Shown here: positions 43,144 through 55,208 of the stretch, piece by piece
How the letters are laid out: the number at the start of each line of letters is the position of its first letter
Position numbering within the stretch: position 1 is the first letter of the stretch
Assembly: GCF_900143005.1 (NCBI RefSeq)
Contig: NZ_FRCS01000015.1
Location: 1-64,000 of the forward strand
Source: Cryptosporangium aurantiacum
GTDB lineage: Bacteria > Actinomycetota > Actinomycetes > Mycobacteriales > Cryptosporangiaceae
Direction of reading: 5' to 3'
DNA: 64,000 bases
The notes under the pieces: generated by a model
What the model was told of the DNA's origin: nothing
Databases searched by the model: none
What the model saw: only the letters and a program-made list of their open reading frames with translations
Made by a program: the position numbers and the translations under genes

Positions 43144-44880
43144 TCAGATCTGCTGGTTCCGGGCCCATTTGAGCCACTGGCTCACCGACCGGCCGGGCCC
43201 GATGCGCTTGCAGAACCCGCGCCGGGCCAGGTCGTCGGCGATTTCCTGCGCGGCCACCTGCAGGCCGAGGAACGTGTCGACGCCCGGGAAGTATCCGCCC
43301 AGCGTCGGCGACCCGGACGCGTAGATCCGGCCCTCGCCGTTCGCGGTTCCACGCAGCTCGAACGTCCGCTCGACGTCGAGCCGCCCGACCGGGTTGCGTC
43401 CGACGCCGCTGTGGTCCATGAGGTCGGCCAGCAGCCGGTGCTCGCGGACATCGGCCTCGAGACCGGTGCAGTCGATGATGAAGTCGGCCGGGATGTCCGT
43501 GATCTGCCCGTTGCCGAGCTTGACTCGGCTGAGCGTCCGGCCGTCCGGACCGAGGTTCACGGCCTCGGCCGTGCCTTCGAGCGTGTGGTACCAGTTGCCC
43601 TGGCGTCCGGCGTTCATCTGCGCCTGCCAGCGCCGCCGCCACGGGGTGTTGGTGCCGCCCATGTCCTTGTACGCCTGCGCCCGCTCGGCGCCCTCCAGCT
43701 TGCGCATCCGCGCCTTGAGCTGGCCGCCCCATACCGACTTCGGGTAGTTGAAGCCCTGGTAGGCGAACCCGTTGCTGCCCGGGCGGCGGAGCCAGGCGTT
43801 CTTGCCGTGCGGGCCGCGCACGTACGTCCGGAACAGGTGGACGATCTGCGTCTGCAGGCCGAACTTCTCCCGGTCGTCCATCAGCCGCTGGAGCACGCGG
43901 GACGCCACGATGCCGCCGCCGCGCACCAGCACCGTGCCGGGGCGGGACTTGAGGAACGTGTAGACGTGCTCGTGGTCCTCGTAGGCGTTGACCACGTGGT
44001 GGAAGTCCTGGTGCTTGGTGCGGAACTCCTGCAGTTCGGGCAGGAACTTCAGGCCCGGGTAGCCGATACCGACGTGCACGTACTGCGACCGGTAGGCGAT
44101 TCGCTTCGTCTGCGCGGCGCCGTCGGGTGGCGTCAGGATCGTGTAGTAGCCGCCACCGTGACGGCGGCGCACCATCCGCACCTGGCCCTTGACGAGCATG
44201 TCCCACCAGCGGATGCGCTTGGCCTCGCGCTCCAGGTTCTCGAACACCATGCCGGCGCGCGGGGTGTAGAAGTCCGCGAACATCGGCTCGACGAGCACCT
44301 GCCAGAGCGCCTTGAGTGACTTGTCCTTCATCGCTTCCTCGACCGCGTAGGACGGGAAGCCCCAGATGTTGTCCGGACGGGACGCCGAGTCCGACCGGAT
44401 GCGCTCCGGGCGCGGGATCTGCGAGACCCGGGTCAGGTATTCGTAGGTCTGCCACGGGGTGTCGATGTTGGACAGGATCCGGATGCTCTCGGTCGGGACG
44501 CCCGCGATCCGCAGGTAGTCCACGGTCACGAACGATCCGATACCGCCACCGATGGTGAGGAACGGGACGTCGATGACCGGGATGCCCGCCGCCGCCACTA
44601 ACTGGTCGGACCAGATGTCGGTCTCGATCAGCTGCGGCGTGAGATCACCACCACCGGCCGGGTACGACTGCTGCGCGGGGTACGACTGCTGCGCGGGGTA
44701 CGACTGCTGCGCGGGATATGACTGTTGCGCGGGGTACGACTGCTGCTGACCCGGGGCCGAAGACGGGAACACCGACGTCGGCGGCAGCCGACGTGCGTCC
44801 CCGGAGGGAGGACCCGCCGCATACCCGGGGCCAACACCACCACCATGGTTCGGCGTCTGACCGGGGTACGGACTGCTCAT
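43144..44880 (-). CDS. Flavoprotein/NAD(P)-binding oxidoreductase-like protein with repeat N-terminus
   Basis: The protein (578 residues) begins with a low-complexity Gly/Pro/Gln tail that includes five QQSYPA repeats (about residues 45-75). A dinucleotide-binding fold follows (FLTIGGGIGSFVTVDYLRIAG). Later features are a second fold-like GTVLVRGGGIVASRVLQRL, a TGLEADVREHRLL closing segment, and SGSPTLGGYFPGVDTF. It looks like an FAD-dependent oxidoreductase of the lysine/ornithine monooxygenase superfamily, but I cannot assign a reaction. ATG at 44880 has GAGG upstream. It is the first gene of an operon with a membrane protein and an FHA protein. Confidence 0.7.
   Translation of the reverse strand: MSSPYPGQTPNHGGGVGPGYAAGPPSGDARRLPPTSVFPSSAPGQQQSYPAQQSYPAQQSYPAQQSYPAQQSYPAGGGDLTPQLIETDIWSDQLVAAAGIPVIDVPFLTIGGGIGSFVTVDYLRIAGVPTESIRILSNIDTPWQTYEYLTRVSQIPRPERIRSDSASRPDNIWGFPSYAVEEAMKDKSLKALWQVLVEPMFADFYTPRAGMVFENLEREAKRIRWWDMLVKGQVRMVRRRHGGGYYTILTPPDGAAQTKRIAYRSQYVHVGIGYPGLKFLPELQEFRTKHQDFHHVVNAYEDHEHVYTFLKSRPGTVLVRGGGIVASRVLQRLMDDREKFGLQTQIVHLFRTYVRGPHGKNAWLRRPGSNGFAYQGFNYPKSVWGGQLKARMRKLEGAERAQAYKDMGGTNTPWRRRWQAQMNAGRQGNWYHTLEGTAEAVNLGPDGRTLSRVKLGNGQITDIPADFIIDCTGLEADVREHRLLADLMDHSGVGRNPVGRLDVERTFELRGTANGEGRIYASGSPTLGGYFPGVDTFLGLQVAAQEIADDLARRGFCKRIGPGRSVSQWLKWARNQQI
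44660..44749. repeat. 18-bp tandem repeat, five copies
   Basis: The unit GGGTACGACTGCTGCGCG occurs three times exactly, then once with three silent changes, and once with a different end. On the minus strand it encodes QQSYPA units of the flavoprotein. Identity of the first three copies suggests recent expansion. Confidence 0.85.
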
Positions 44881-45007
44881 AACCCTCACCATCTCCTCGC
44901 AGCACAGGAACCGCAGCGGACGCCGTCCGCCGCGACGGTGAGGTTAGGGCCACGACCTGCCGCTCCACGGGGCTGTGACGCGAATACGACTCACCCCGTG
45001 GAACGGA

Positions 45008-48637
<3,630 letters not shown>

Positions 48638-49005
48638 TCGGATGCCTTCCACTTCACAGGCCGGCCGGGATGCACGGATTAGCCCGGACGCGCACGCCAA
48701 AGAGGCCCCAACCGAGCGTATGCAGGGCCGGGAGCCGGTGGCCACGCACTCGCAAGACTACGCCGAGGCACCGACAAGACGAGGTGCGCACGGGCTCGCA
48801 CGGCGGTAGCCCGGCCCGATCGACGAGTCAATTGTTGGCAGCGGACCCACAAGTTTCCGGCTGACAGAGCGCACAATGTGCGCCCGTTGTTCCCGGATGG
48901 CTGGGGAATTGCACCAAGCCGCGGATTAGCGCCATCTTCGGCTGGCGAGTTTCGGTACCGTCGCTCCACCCCAGCAGGAGGCTCCCACCAGCGAGGAGAT
49001 CGGCG
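48638..49005. other. Divergent intergenic region, no gene
   Basis: These 368 bases separate mfd from a plus-strand membrane-protein gene. I see no convincing gene or RNA; a 96-codon minus-strand frame here has no family features. It holds the palindrome at 48869-48883 and presumably both promoters. Confidence 0.6.
48869..48883. promoter_or_regulatory. Palindrome GCGCACA-A-TGTGCGC
   Basis: A perfect 7-bp inverted repeat around one central base lies 232 bases upstream of mfd and 123 bases upstream of the DUF3533-type gene. It is symmetrical enough for a dimeric repressor site. Confidence 0.45.
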
Positions 49006-50679
49006 ATGCCGTTACCGCCAGCGGACCCTCGGAATCACCGCGGCCGGCATGCCCGGCCGCGAGTCGTACCCGAGGTCGTGGAGGCCGAGCTGGTCGAGCC
49101 GGTTCCGTCGCCGCTGGACGACACCACGGTCATCGACGTCGATGTGATCGACCTCCCACCGGAGCGCGCCACCGGTTACCAGCCGGACGGCCGGGGCACG
49201 ACCCCGCTCGTGACGACCGGACGAGCCGCTGGGCGCTGGGTGAAGTGGTTACGCGCACGCGGCGAGGACCCCGACGACCTGCTGCCGAGCGCGCGCCCGG
49301 CTCACCCCGTACGCCCCGGCCGCGCCGGCCGCCACGCCACGCCCCCGCCGCCCCCGGCTCCAGCTCCGGCCGAGATGAAGGCCGCTCCCGCCGCTCCGCC
49401 CGACCCGAACGCTCCGGCCGACCCGAGCGCGGCTGCGGCCCCGAGCGCGGCGGCGGCCCCGAGCGCGGCGGCGGCCCCGAGCGCGGCGGCGGCCCCGAGC
49501 GCGGCGGCGGCCCCGAGCGCGGCGGCGGCCCCGAGCACGGCGGGTGGGACACGGACCGTGGCGGCGCCGGTGGAGGTGCCGCGGCGCGATGACGAACCGG
49601 TGCCGGCCCGCGAAGCGCCTGCGCACAGCGTCCCCCGGGAGCAGGTAACGCGGGAGGGGGCGGAGCCGCGGACGCGGACGGCGGGAAGCGACGCCGGCGG
49701 ATGGCGGTCTTACCTGCGCGCCGGGCTGCTCGTGGTCGGCGCGCTGGGGATCCAGCTGGCGTTCATCCTGTCGTACGTCGGAGCGTGGCACGCGCCGGTC
49801 GCCGACGGCCTGCCGGTCGCGATCGTGACGTCATCGTCGGTGGAGCAGTTTCAGGCGCAGGTGGATCGCGAGTCGGAGGCCGTGGCGACCCGGACGTACA
49901 CCGACCGCACCGAGGCGTTCGAGGCGCTCGGCGACCAGGACGTCTACGCGGTGCTGATGAGCAGCGGCAACGGACTCGAACTCCACCTCGCGTCCGCCGC
50001 GAGCGGCGCGGCAGCCGAGTCGCTCACCCAGGTGTACGGCCAAGTGTCCACCACGACCGGCACGCAGCTCGAGGTCTACGACGACTATCCGCTGCCGGAC
50101 ACCGACAACCGGGGGATCTCGCCGTTCTACCTGGTCGTCGGGTGGGTGGTCGGCGGCTACCTGGTCTCGACGCTGCTCTCGTTCATCGCCGGGGCGCACC
50201 CGGAACCGCGTCGCGGGCGGATCCGCGTGCTGTCGCTGCTGGGGTACGCGGTGCTGTCCGGCATCGGCGGCGCGATGATCGTCGGGCCGGTGCTCGGCAT
50301 CTGGCAGGGCGACACGGTCGGGCTGGCCACTCTCGGCGTCCTCGTCGTGTTCGGCGCGGCGGTGACCGCGGCCGCGCTGTCCGCGCTGTTCGGCGCGGTC
50401 GGGACCGGGCTGACGATCCTCCTGCTGGTGGTGCTCGGCAACCCCGGATCGGGTGGGCCGTTCGCGCCGGAGATGCTGCCCGAGCCGTTCCGCGACCTGC
50501 ACGTCTGGCTGCTGCCCGGCGCCGCGACGACCGCCACCCGCTCGATCGTGTACTTCGACGGGCAGGGCATCGCCGGTGCCTACGCGGTGCTACTGCTCTG
50601 GTGCGCGATCGGCTCCGCGCTCTACCTGACGTCGATCACGCTGCGTGGCAAGCTACGGCGCGGACGTCCCACTACTTGA
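49006..50679 (+). CDS. DUF3533/YhgE-like membrane protein with long repeat-rich N-terminus
   Basis: This 557-residue protein has a disordered N-terminal region of about 230 residues (acidic/proline-rich, then six PSAAAA repeats). The first membrane segment is YLRAGLLVVGALGIQLAFIL. An extracytoplasmic domain of about 110 residues follows (ADGLPVAIVTSSSVEQFQAQ), then five or six more segments, for example YLVVGWVVGGYLVSTLLSFI. This is the layout of DUF3533/YhgE-Pip proteins, related to ABC-2-type membrane subunits. ATG at 49006 is used with GAGGAG at nine bases. The function is unknown; some relatives link to toxin export or wall assembly. Confidence 0.78.
   Translation: MPLPPADPRNHRGRHARPRVVPEVVEAELVEPVPSPLDDTTVIDVDVIDLPPERATGYQPDGRGTTPLVTTGRAAGRWVKWLRARGEDPDDLLPSARPAHPVRPGRAGRHATPPPPPAPAPAEMKAAPAAPPDPNAPADPSAAAAPSAAAAPSAAAAPSAAAAPSAAAAPSAAAAPSTAGGTRTVAAPVEVPRRDDEPVPAREAPAHSVPREQVTREGAEPRTRTAGSDAGGWRSYLRAGLLVVGALGIQLAFILSYVGAWHAPVADGLPVAIVTSSSVEQFQAQVDRESEAVATRTYTDRTEAFEALGDQDVYAVLMSSGNGLELHLASAASGAAAESLTQVYGQVSTTTGTQLEVYDDYPLPDTDNRGISPFYLVVGWVVGGYLVSTLLSFIAGAHPEPRRGRIRVLSLLGYAVLSGIGGAMIVGPVLGIWQGDTVGLATLGVLVVFGAAVTAAALSALFGAVGTGLTILLLVVLGNPGSGGPFAPEMLPEPFRDLHVWLLPGAATTATRSIVYFDGQGIAGAYAVLLLWCAIGSALYLTSITLRGKLRRGRPTT
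49423..49530. repeat. 18-bp tandem repeat, six copies
   Basis: The unit CCGAGCGCGGCGGCGGCC occurs five times exactly after one copy with a single change, and a partial copy follows. It encodes PSAAAA units in the DUF3533-type protein. Confidence 0.85.
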
Positions 50680-50781
50680 TCGATGCCGAGGTAGCGAGCC
50701 GGACCTCTCATCGAGGCTCTAGGCTGGGCTAACGCGGGACATCGAGGTCCCTGGAGTCCGACCTTAGCCCGGGGAGTCGTC

Positions 50782-53571
50782 ATGCCCGACACGGCCGTGC
50801 CCTCTGACCTGTGGGGGCTGGGCAGCGTCACGCCCGACGACGCGAACCAGGCCGACCGCGAGCTGCGCGCCGACATCCGGCGGATGGGCAACCTGCTCGG
50901 CGAGACGCTGGTTCGCCAGGAGGGGCCCGATCTGCTGGAGCTGGTCGAGAAGGTGCGGGCAGCCGCCCGCAGCGACGCCGCGGCCGCCGCGGACGCGCTG
51001 TCGGGCATCGGCATCCCGACCGCGATCCGGCTGGTCCGGGCGTTCGCCACGTACTTCCACCTGGCGAACATCACCGAGCAGGCGCATCGCGGCCGCGAGC
51101 TGCGCCGCCGCCGGGCGACCCAGGGTGGCTGGCTGGACGGGGCGGCCCGCCTGATCAAGGCACGCGGCCTGACGTCGGAGGAGATCGCGACCGGTGCGGA
51201 GCACCTGGCGATCCGTCCGGTGTTCACCGCCCACCCCACCGAGGCGGCACGCCGCTCGACGCTGGCCAAGCTGCGCCGGGTCGCCGACCTGCTGGAGGCG
51301 GAGTCGACCGAGGCCGCGGTGTCCGGCATCAGCGACGGGCCGGTCAGCAGGCGGACGAACCGCGAGCTCGCCGAGGTCGTCGACCTGCTCTGGCAGACCG
51401 ACGAGCTGCGGCTAGAAAAGCCGGAGCCCACCGACGAGGCCCGCAACGCGATCTACTACCTCAACGACCTGCACGCCGACGCGGCGCCCGAGGTGCTGAC
51501 CGAGCTGGCCGACACGCTGGCCGACCTCGGCGTGGAGGTGCCGCCGACCGCGACGCCGCTGACGTTCGGCAGCTGGATCGGCGGTGACCGGGACGGCAAC
51601 CCGTTCGTCTCCGCCCAGGTCACCCTCGATGTGCTGCGGCTGCAGCACGAGTACGGCATCCGCGACACCGACGCCGGGCTGGCCGCGCTGGTCGAGGAAC
51701 TGTCGGTCTCCGACCAGGTCGTCGAGGTGTCGCCGGAGCTGCTGGAGAGCGTCGCCGCCGACCTGGCGAACCTGCCCGAGCTGGAGGCGCGCTACCGGCG
51801 GGTCAACGCGACCGAGCCGTACCGGCTGAAGATCCGGTGCATGCGGACGAAGCTCGCCAACACCCGGGCGCGGCTGGCCCGCAACACCCCGCACCAGCCG
51901 GGCCGTGACTACCTCGGCTCCACCGAGCTGGTCGCCGACCTGGAGCTGATGCGGCGGTCGCTGCTCGAGCATCGCGGGACGCTGATCGCGAACGGCACGC
52001 TCACCAAGCTGATCCGCACGGTCTCGGCGTTCGGGCTGCACCTGGCGACGCTCGACATCCGCGAGCACTCCGGCGCCCACCACCAGGCGCTCGCGCAGTT
52101 CGTCGACCACGTCGCCGAACTCGACGTGCCGTACGCGGAGCTGACCCGCGAGGCCCGCACGTCGTATCTCGGTCGCGAACTGGCGGGACGGCGTCCGCTC
52201 GCGGGTGCCGACATCCGGCTCGACGAGGCGGGCGCGAAGACGTTCGGCGTGTTCGGCGCCGTCCGCGAGATCCTCGACCAGTTCGGGCCCGAGGTGATCG
52301 AGTCGTACATCATCTCGATGACCGAGGGCGTCGACGACGTGCTCGCGGCGGCCGTGCTGGCCCGCGAGGCGGGGCTGGTCGACGTCAACAGCGGCCTGGC
52401 ACGGATCGGGTTCGTGCCGCTGCTCGAGCAGGTCGCCGAGTTGAAGGCGGCCGGCGAGATCCTCGACCAGCTGCTCTCGATCCCGGCCTACCGGACGATC
52501 GTCGCCGCGCGCGGGGACGTCCAGGAGGTCATGCTCGGGTACTCCGACTCGAACAAGGACGCCGGGATCACGTCGTCGCAGTGGGAGATCCACCGGGCGC
52601 AGCGGGCGCTGCGGGACGTCGCTCAGCGGCACGGCGTCCGGCTGCGGCTGTTCCACGGACGCGGCGGCACGGTCGGCCGCGGTGGTGGCCCGACCCACGA
52701 GGCGATCCTGGCGCAGCCGTACGGCACGCTCGACGGCGCGATCAAGGTCACCGAGCAGGGTGAGGTCATCTCCGACAAGTACGCGGTGTCGGCGCTGGCC
52801 AGGGAGAACCTGGAGCTCACGGTCGCGGCCGTGCTGCAGGCGACGCTGCTGCACACCGAGCCGCGGCAGCCGCAGGCCGACCTCGACGCCTGGTCGGAGC
52901 TGATGGACAAGGTGGCCGCGCCCGCGCAGCAGGCGTACCGCGACCTGATCCACGACCCCGACCTGCCGCGGTACTTCTGGGCCTCGACGCCGGCCGAGTT
53001 GCTCGGCGCGCTGAACATCGGGTCGCGTCCGGCGAAGCGTCCGGATACCGGGTCGGGGTTGGCCGGGCTCCGGGCGATCCCGTGGGTGTTCGGGTGGACG
53101 CAGTCCCGGCAGATCGTGCCGGGTTGGTACGGGGTCGGCACCGGGCTGGCCGCCGCTCGGGAGGCCGGGCTCGGCGACCTGCTCGCCGACGCCTACGCCC
53201 GCTGGCACTTCTTCCGGACGTTCGTGTCGAACGTCGAGATGACGCTGGTCAAGACCGACCTGTCGATCGCCCGCCGGTACGTGGAGCGGCTGGTCGATCC
53301 GGCGCTGCGGCACATCTTCGACAAGATCGTCGCCGAGCACGACCGGAGCGTGGCCGAGATCCTGCGGATCACCGGTGAGCCGGCGCTGCTCGACGCCCAG
53401 CCGGTCCTGCAGCGGACGCTGGCGGTGCGCGACACGTATCTGCAGCCGCTGCACCACCTGCAGATCGAGCTGCTGGCGCGGTACCGGGCGAACGAGGACG
53501 ACCCGCAGTTGCAGCGTGCGCTGCTGCTGACGATCAACGGCGTCGCAGCCGGGATGCGTAACACCGGCTAG
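50782..53571 (+). CDS. ppc: Phosphoenolpyruvate carboxylase
   Basis: The protein (929 residues) forms oxaloacetate from phosphoenolpyruvate and bicarbonate, refilling the citric-acid cycle. The catalytic histidine is H151 in [12 protein letters not shown]. The second signature is [13 protein letters not shown], followed by [16 protein letters not shown]. The C-terminus is MRNTG, close to the RNTG end of the family. ATG at 50782 lies 21 bases after GGTCCCTGGAG. Length and motifs are standard. Confidence 0.96.
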   Translation: MPDTAVPSDLWGLGSVTPDDANQADRELRADIRRMGNLLGETLVRQEGPDLLELVEKVRAAARSDAAAAADALSGIGIPTAIRLVRAFATYFHLANITEQAHRGRELRRRRATQGGWLDGAARLIKARGLTSEEIATGAEHLAIRPVFTAHPTEAARRSTLAKLRRVADLLEAESTEAAVSGISDGPVSRRTNRELAEVVDLLWQTDELRLEKPEPTDEARNAIYYLNDLHADAAPEVLTELADTLADLGVEVPPTATPLTFGSWIGGDRDGNPFVSAQVTLDVLRLQHEYGIRDTDAGLAALVEELSVSDQVVEVSPELLESVAADLANLPELEARYRRVNATEPYRLKIRCMRTKLANTRARLARNTPHQPGRDYLGSTELVADLELMRRSLLEHRGTLIANGTLTKLIRTVSAFGLHLATLDIREHSGAHHQALAQFVDHVAELDVPYAELTREARTSYLGRELAGRRPLAGADIRLDEAGAKTFGVFGAVREILDQFGPEVIESYIISMTEGVDDVLAAAVLAREAGLVDVNSGLARIGFVPLLEQVAELKAAGEILDQLLSIPAYRTIVAARGDVQEVMLGYSDSNKDAGITSSQWEIHRAQRALRDVAQRHGVRLRLFHGRGGTVGRGGGPTHEAILAQPYGTLDGAIKVTEQGEVISDKYAVSALARENLELTVAAVLQATLLHTEPRQPQADLDAWSELMDKVAAPAQQAYRDLIHDPDLPRYFWASTPAELLGALNIGSRPAKRPDTGSGLAGLRAIPWVFGWTQSRQIVPGWYGVGTGLAAAREAGLGDLLADAYARWHFFRTFVSNVEMTLVKTDLSIARRYVERLVDPALRHIFDKIVAEHDRSVAEILRITGEPALLDAQPVLQRTLAVRDTYLQPLHHLQIELLARYRANEDDPQLQRALLLTINGVAAGMRNTG

Positions 53572-53692
53572 GCCGCGGGAAGGGGACTCCGCGCGTAGTA
53601 TTCGGCTCACCGCACATGTCAGGTGACAGCTCGATCTGTCGCCTCGGCGCCGTTCGGTCAATGCCGACCGCGCGGTCCCCGTCCTGTCCGTA

Positions 53693-53722
53693 ACGCCGAC
53701 GACACGATTCTGTCGTCGGCGT
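53693..53722. promoter_or_regulatory. Hairpin between ppc and the aldo/keto reductase gene
   Basis: A perfect 12-bp stem (ACGCCGACGACA with its complement) around CGATTC lies 122 bases past the ppc stop. It is 25 bases before the reductase ATG and ends about 12 bases before its ribosome site. It could be the ppc terminator or a leader structure for the reductase. There is no T run. Confidence 0.5.
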
Positions 53723-53747
53723 GCAGCGCATTGGCGGAGGACTTGCC

Positions 53748-54683
53748 ATGAAGGCGAGAACACTCGGCACAGATGGGCCGCGCGTCAGCGCGGTCGGGCT
53801 CGGCTGCATGAGTCTGAGCTGGTCTTATTCGGCTTCGACCAGGGATGACGACATCTCGGTCGCGGTCATCGCATCCGCGCTCGACCACGGTGTGACGTTC
53901 TTCGACACCGCCGACGTGTACGGCGCCGGCTCCAACGAGGAGATCGTCGGCCGCGCGTTACGCAAGCATCGCCACGAGGTCACGGTGGCCACCAAGGTGG
54001 GGCTCGTGCCGGGAGGTGCCGATGGCTCCCCCGACCACATCGAGACCGCGATCGACGCGAGCCTCTACCGGCTCGGTGACGACGCCGTCGACCTCTACTA
54101 CCTGCACCGGGTGGATCCGGGCGTGCCGCTCGCGGAGAGCTGGGGCGCGATGGCGTCGCTCGTCGAGAAGGGCAAGGTGCGCCACCTCGGGCTGTCCGAG
54201 GTGACCGTCGAGCAGGCCGCCGAGGCACACGCGATCCACCCGGTCACCGCGATCCAGTCCGAGTTCTCGCTGTGGACCAGGGATCCGCAGGAGGCCGGGG
54301 TCCTCGACTGGTGCCGGGACAACGGCGTGGCGTTCGTGCCGTTCGCACCGCTGGGCCGTGGCGTGCTCAACGGCGCGGTCACCGCGGCCCGTGAGCTTCC
54401 GGCCCGGGGGCCGGAAGGCCGGGGACCGGAGGGCCGTGGGCCTTCGGCGAACCGGACCTTGGGGCTGCTGCGGGAGGTGGCGGCGCGGCACTGGGCGACG
54501 CCGGCGCAGATCGCGATCGCGTGGGTGCTGGCGCAGGGCGAGCACGTGATCCCGATTCCCGGGACCAAACACCGCCGCTACCTGCAGGAGAACGTCGGCG
54601 CGGCCCGTCTGGTGCTGACCCCGGAAGACCTCGACGACCTCGCCGCTCGGCAGCAGCTACTGAGTCCGCACCCGGGGCCGTAG
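53748..54683 (+). CDS. Aldo/keto reductase
   Basis: The protein (311 residues) is a cytosolic NADPH-dependent reductase of the AKR family. The catalytic residues are visible: Asp and Tyr in FFDTADVYGAG, Lys in VATKVG and His in YLHRVD. The C-terminal cofactor segment is IPIPGTKHRRYL. The loop normally holding a Phe/Pro-rich FR-rich segment is replaced by a short stretch with two GPEGR units (ARGPEGRGPEGRGP). ATG at 53748 has GGAGG upstream, better than the GTG further upstream at 53721. Its last 27 bases overlap the 3' end of the convergent Wzz-like gene. Confidence 0.88.
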   Translation: MKARTLGTDGPRVSAVGLGCMSLSWSYSASTRDDDISVAVIASALDHGVTFFDTADVYGAGSNEEIVGRALRKHRHEVTVATKVGLVPGGADGSPDHIETAIDASLYRLGDDAVDLYYLHRVDPGVPLAESWGAMASLVEKGKVRHLGLSEVTVEQAAEAHAIHPVTAIQSEFSLWTRDPQEAGVLDWCRDNGVAFVPFAPLGRGVLNGAVTAARELPARGPEGRGPEGRGPSANRTLGLLREVAARHWATPAQIAIAWVLAQGEHVIPIPGTKHRRYLQENVGAARLVLTPEDLDDLAARQQLLSPHPGP

Positions 54684-55208
54684 GTAACCCAGCGCGAGGA
54701 TCGCCAGGACGCCGAGGCAGAGCGCGCCAGAGCCGCCCACCAGGTACAACATCCGGCGGGGCGGTCCGCTGGGCGCGACCGGCACCACCGCGGGCACGAT
54801 CAGGTCGGCGATCACCTGCGGATCGTCGACGCTCTGCCGCACGCCGGCGCGGGCGAGCGCGTTCGCGACCTCGGCGCCGCCCGTGGCGTCCGGGCCGGTG
54901 ACGCTGATCCGCAGGCTGACCGTGGCCGGCTGCTGCACGACGTGGGCGCTCTTCGCGACGACACCCCGACGGAGGCCGAGCGTGGTAGCGACGCCCTCCA
55001 GCGTCGCCGGGGCGGAAAGGTACGCGACGTACCGGCTGGCGGCGAGCGTCAGGTCGTCCGAGCCGACTTCCCCGGTGTCGCGCGGCGACAGGCTCAGGAC
55101 CGCGGTGCTGGTGTAGGTGTCCGGTTGCGCGTGGACGTAGCCGACCGACGTCGCGGCCAGGCAGACGACCAGCGCGACCACCAGTGCGAGCGGTGAGCCA
55201 CGGTTCAT
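54657..55208 (-). CDS. Wzz/chain-length-determinant-like membrane protein
   Basis: The protein (183 residues) has two membrane segments, one at each end (LALVVALVVCLAATSVGYVHA and LYLVGGSGALCLGVLAILAL). An extracytoplasmic region between them has the YTSTAVLSLSP start of Wzz-like proteins. Such proteins set polysaccharide chain length or tether a tyrosine kinase; the kinase domain is absent here. Its ATG overlaps the stop of the beta-propeller-like gene. It is the first gene of the polysaccharide block on this side and resembles the protein at 58239-59018. Confidence 0.8.
   Translation of the reverse strand: MNRGSPLALVVALVVCLAATSVGYVHAQPDTYTSTAVLSLSPRDTGEVGSDDLTLAASRYVAYLSAPATLEGVATTLGLRRGVVAKSAHVVQQPATVSLRISVTGPDATGGAEVANALARAGVRQSVDDPQVIADLIVPAVVPVAPSGPPRRMLYLVGGSGALCLGVLAILALGYLRPRVRTQ

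Noticed and set aside
44660-44749. CRISPR-like repeat array
   Set aside because: The units are 18 bp with no spacers, are in frame, and encode a repeated peptide. No cas gene is near.
32290-44880. A complete type VII secretion system
   Set aside because: I see no EsxA/B WXG100 gene, EccB, EccD, mycosin or full EccC ATPase. Only an EssC-like fragment is suggested.
48679-48969. A 96-codon minus-strand frame upstream of mfd
   Set aside because: It has no recognisable family or clear ribosome site and lies in a region that probably holds promoters; the evidence is too weak to call a gene.
51412-53763. A 783-codon minus-strand frame opposite ppc
   Set aside because: It is antisense to ppc, which carries all catalytic motifs, and has shadow composition.
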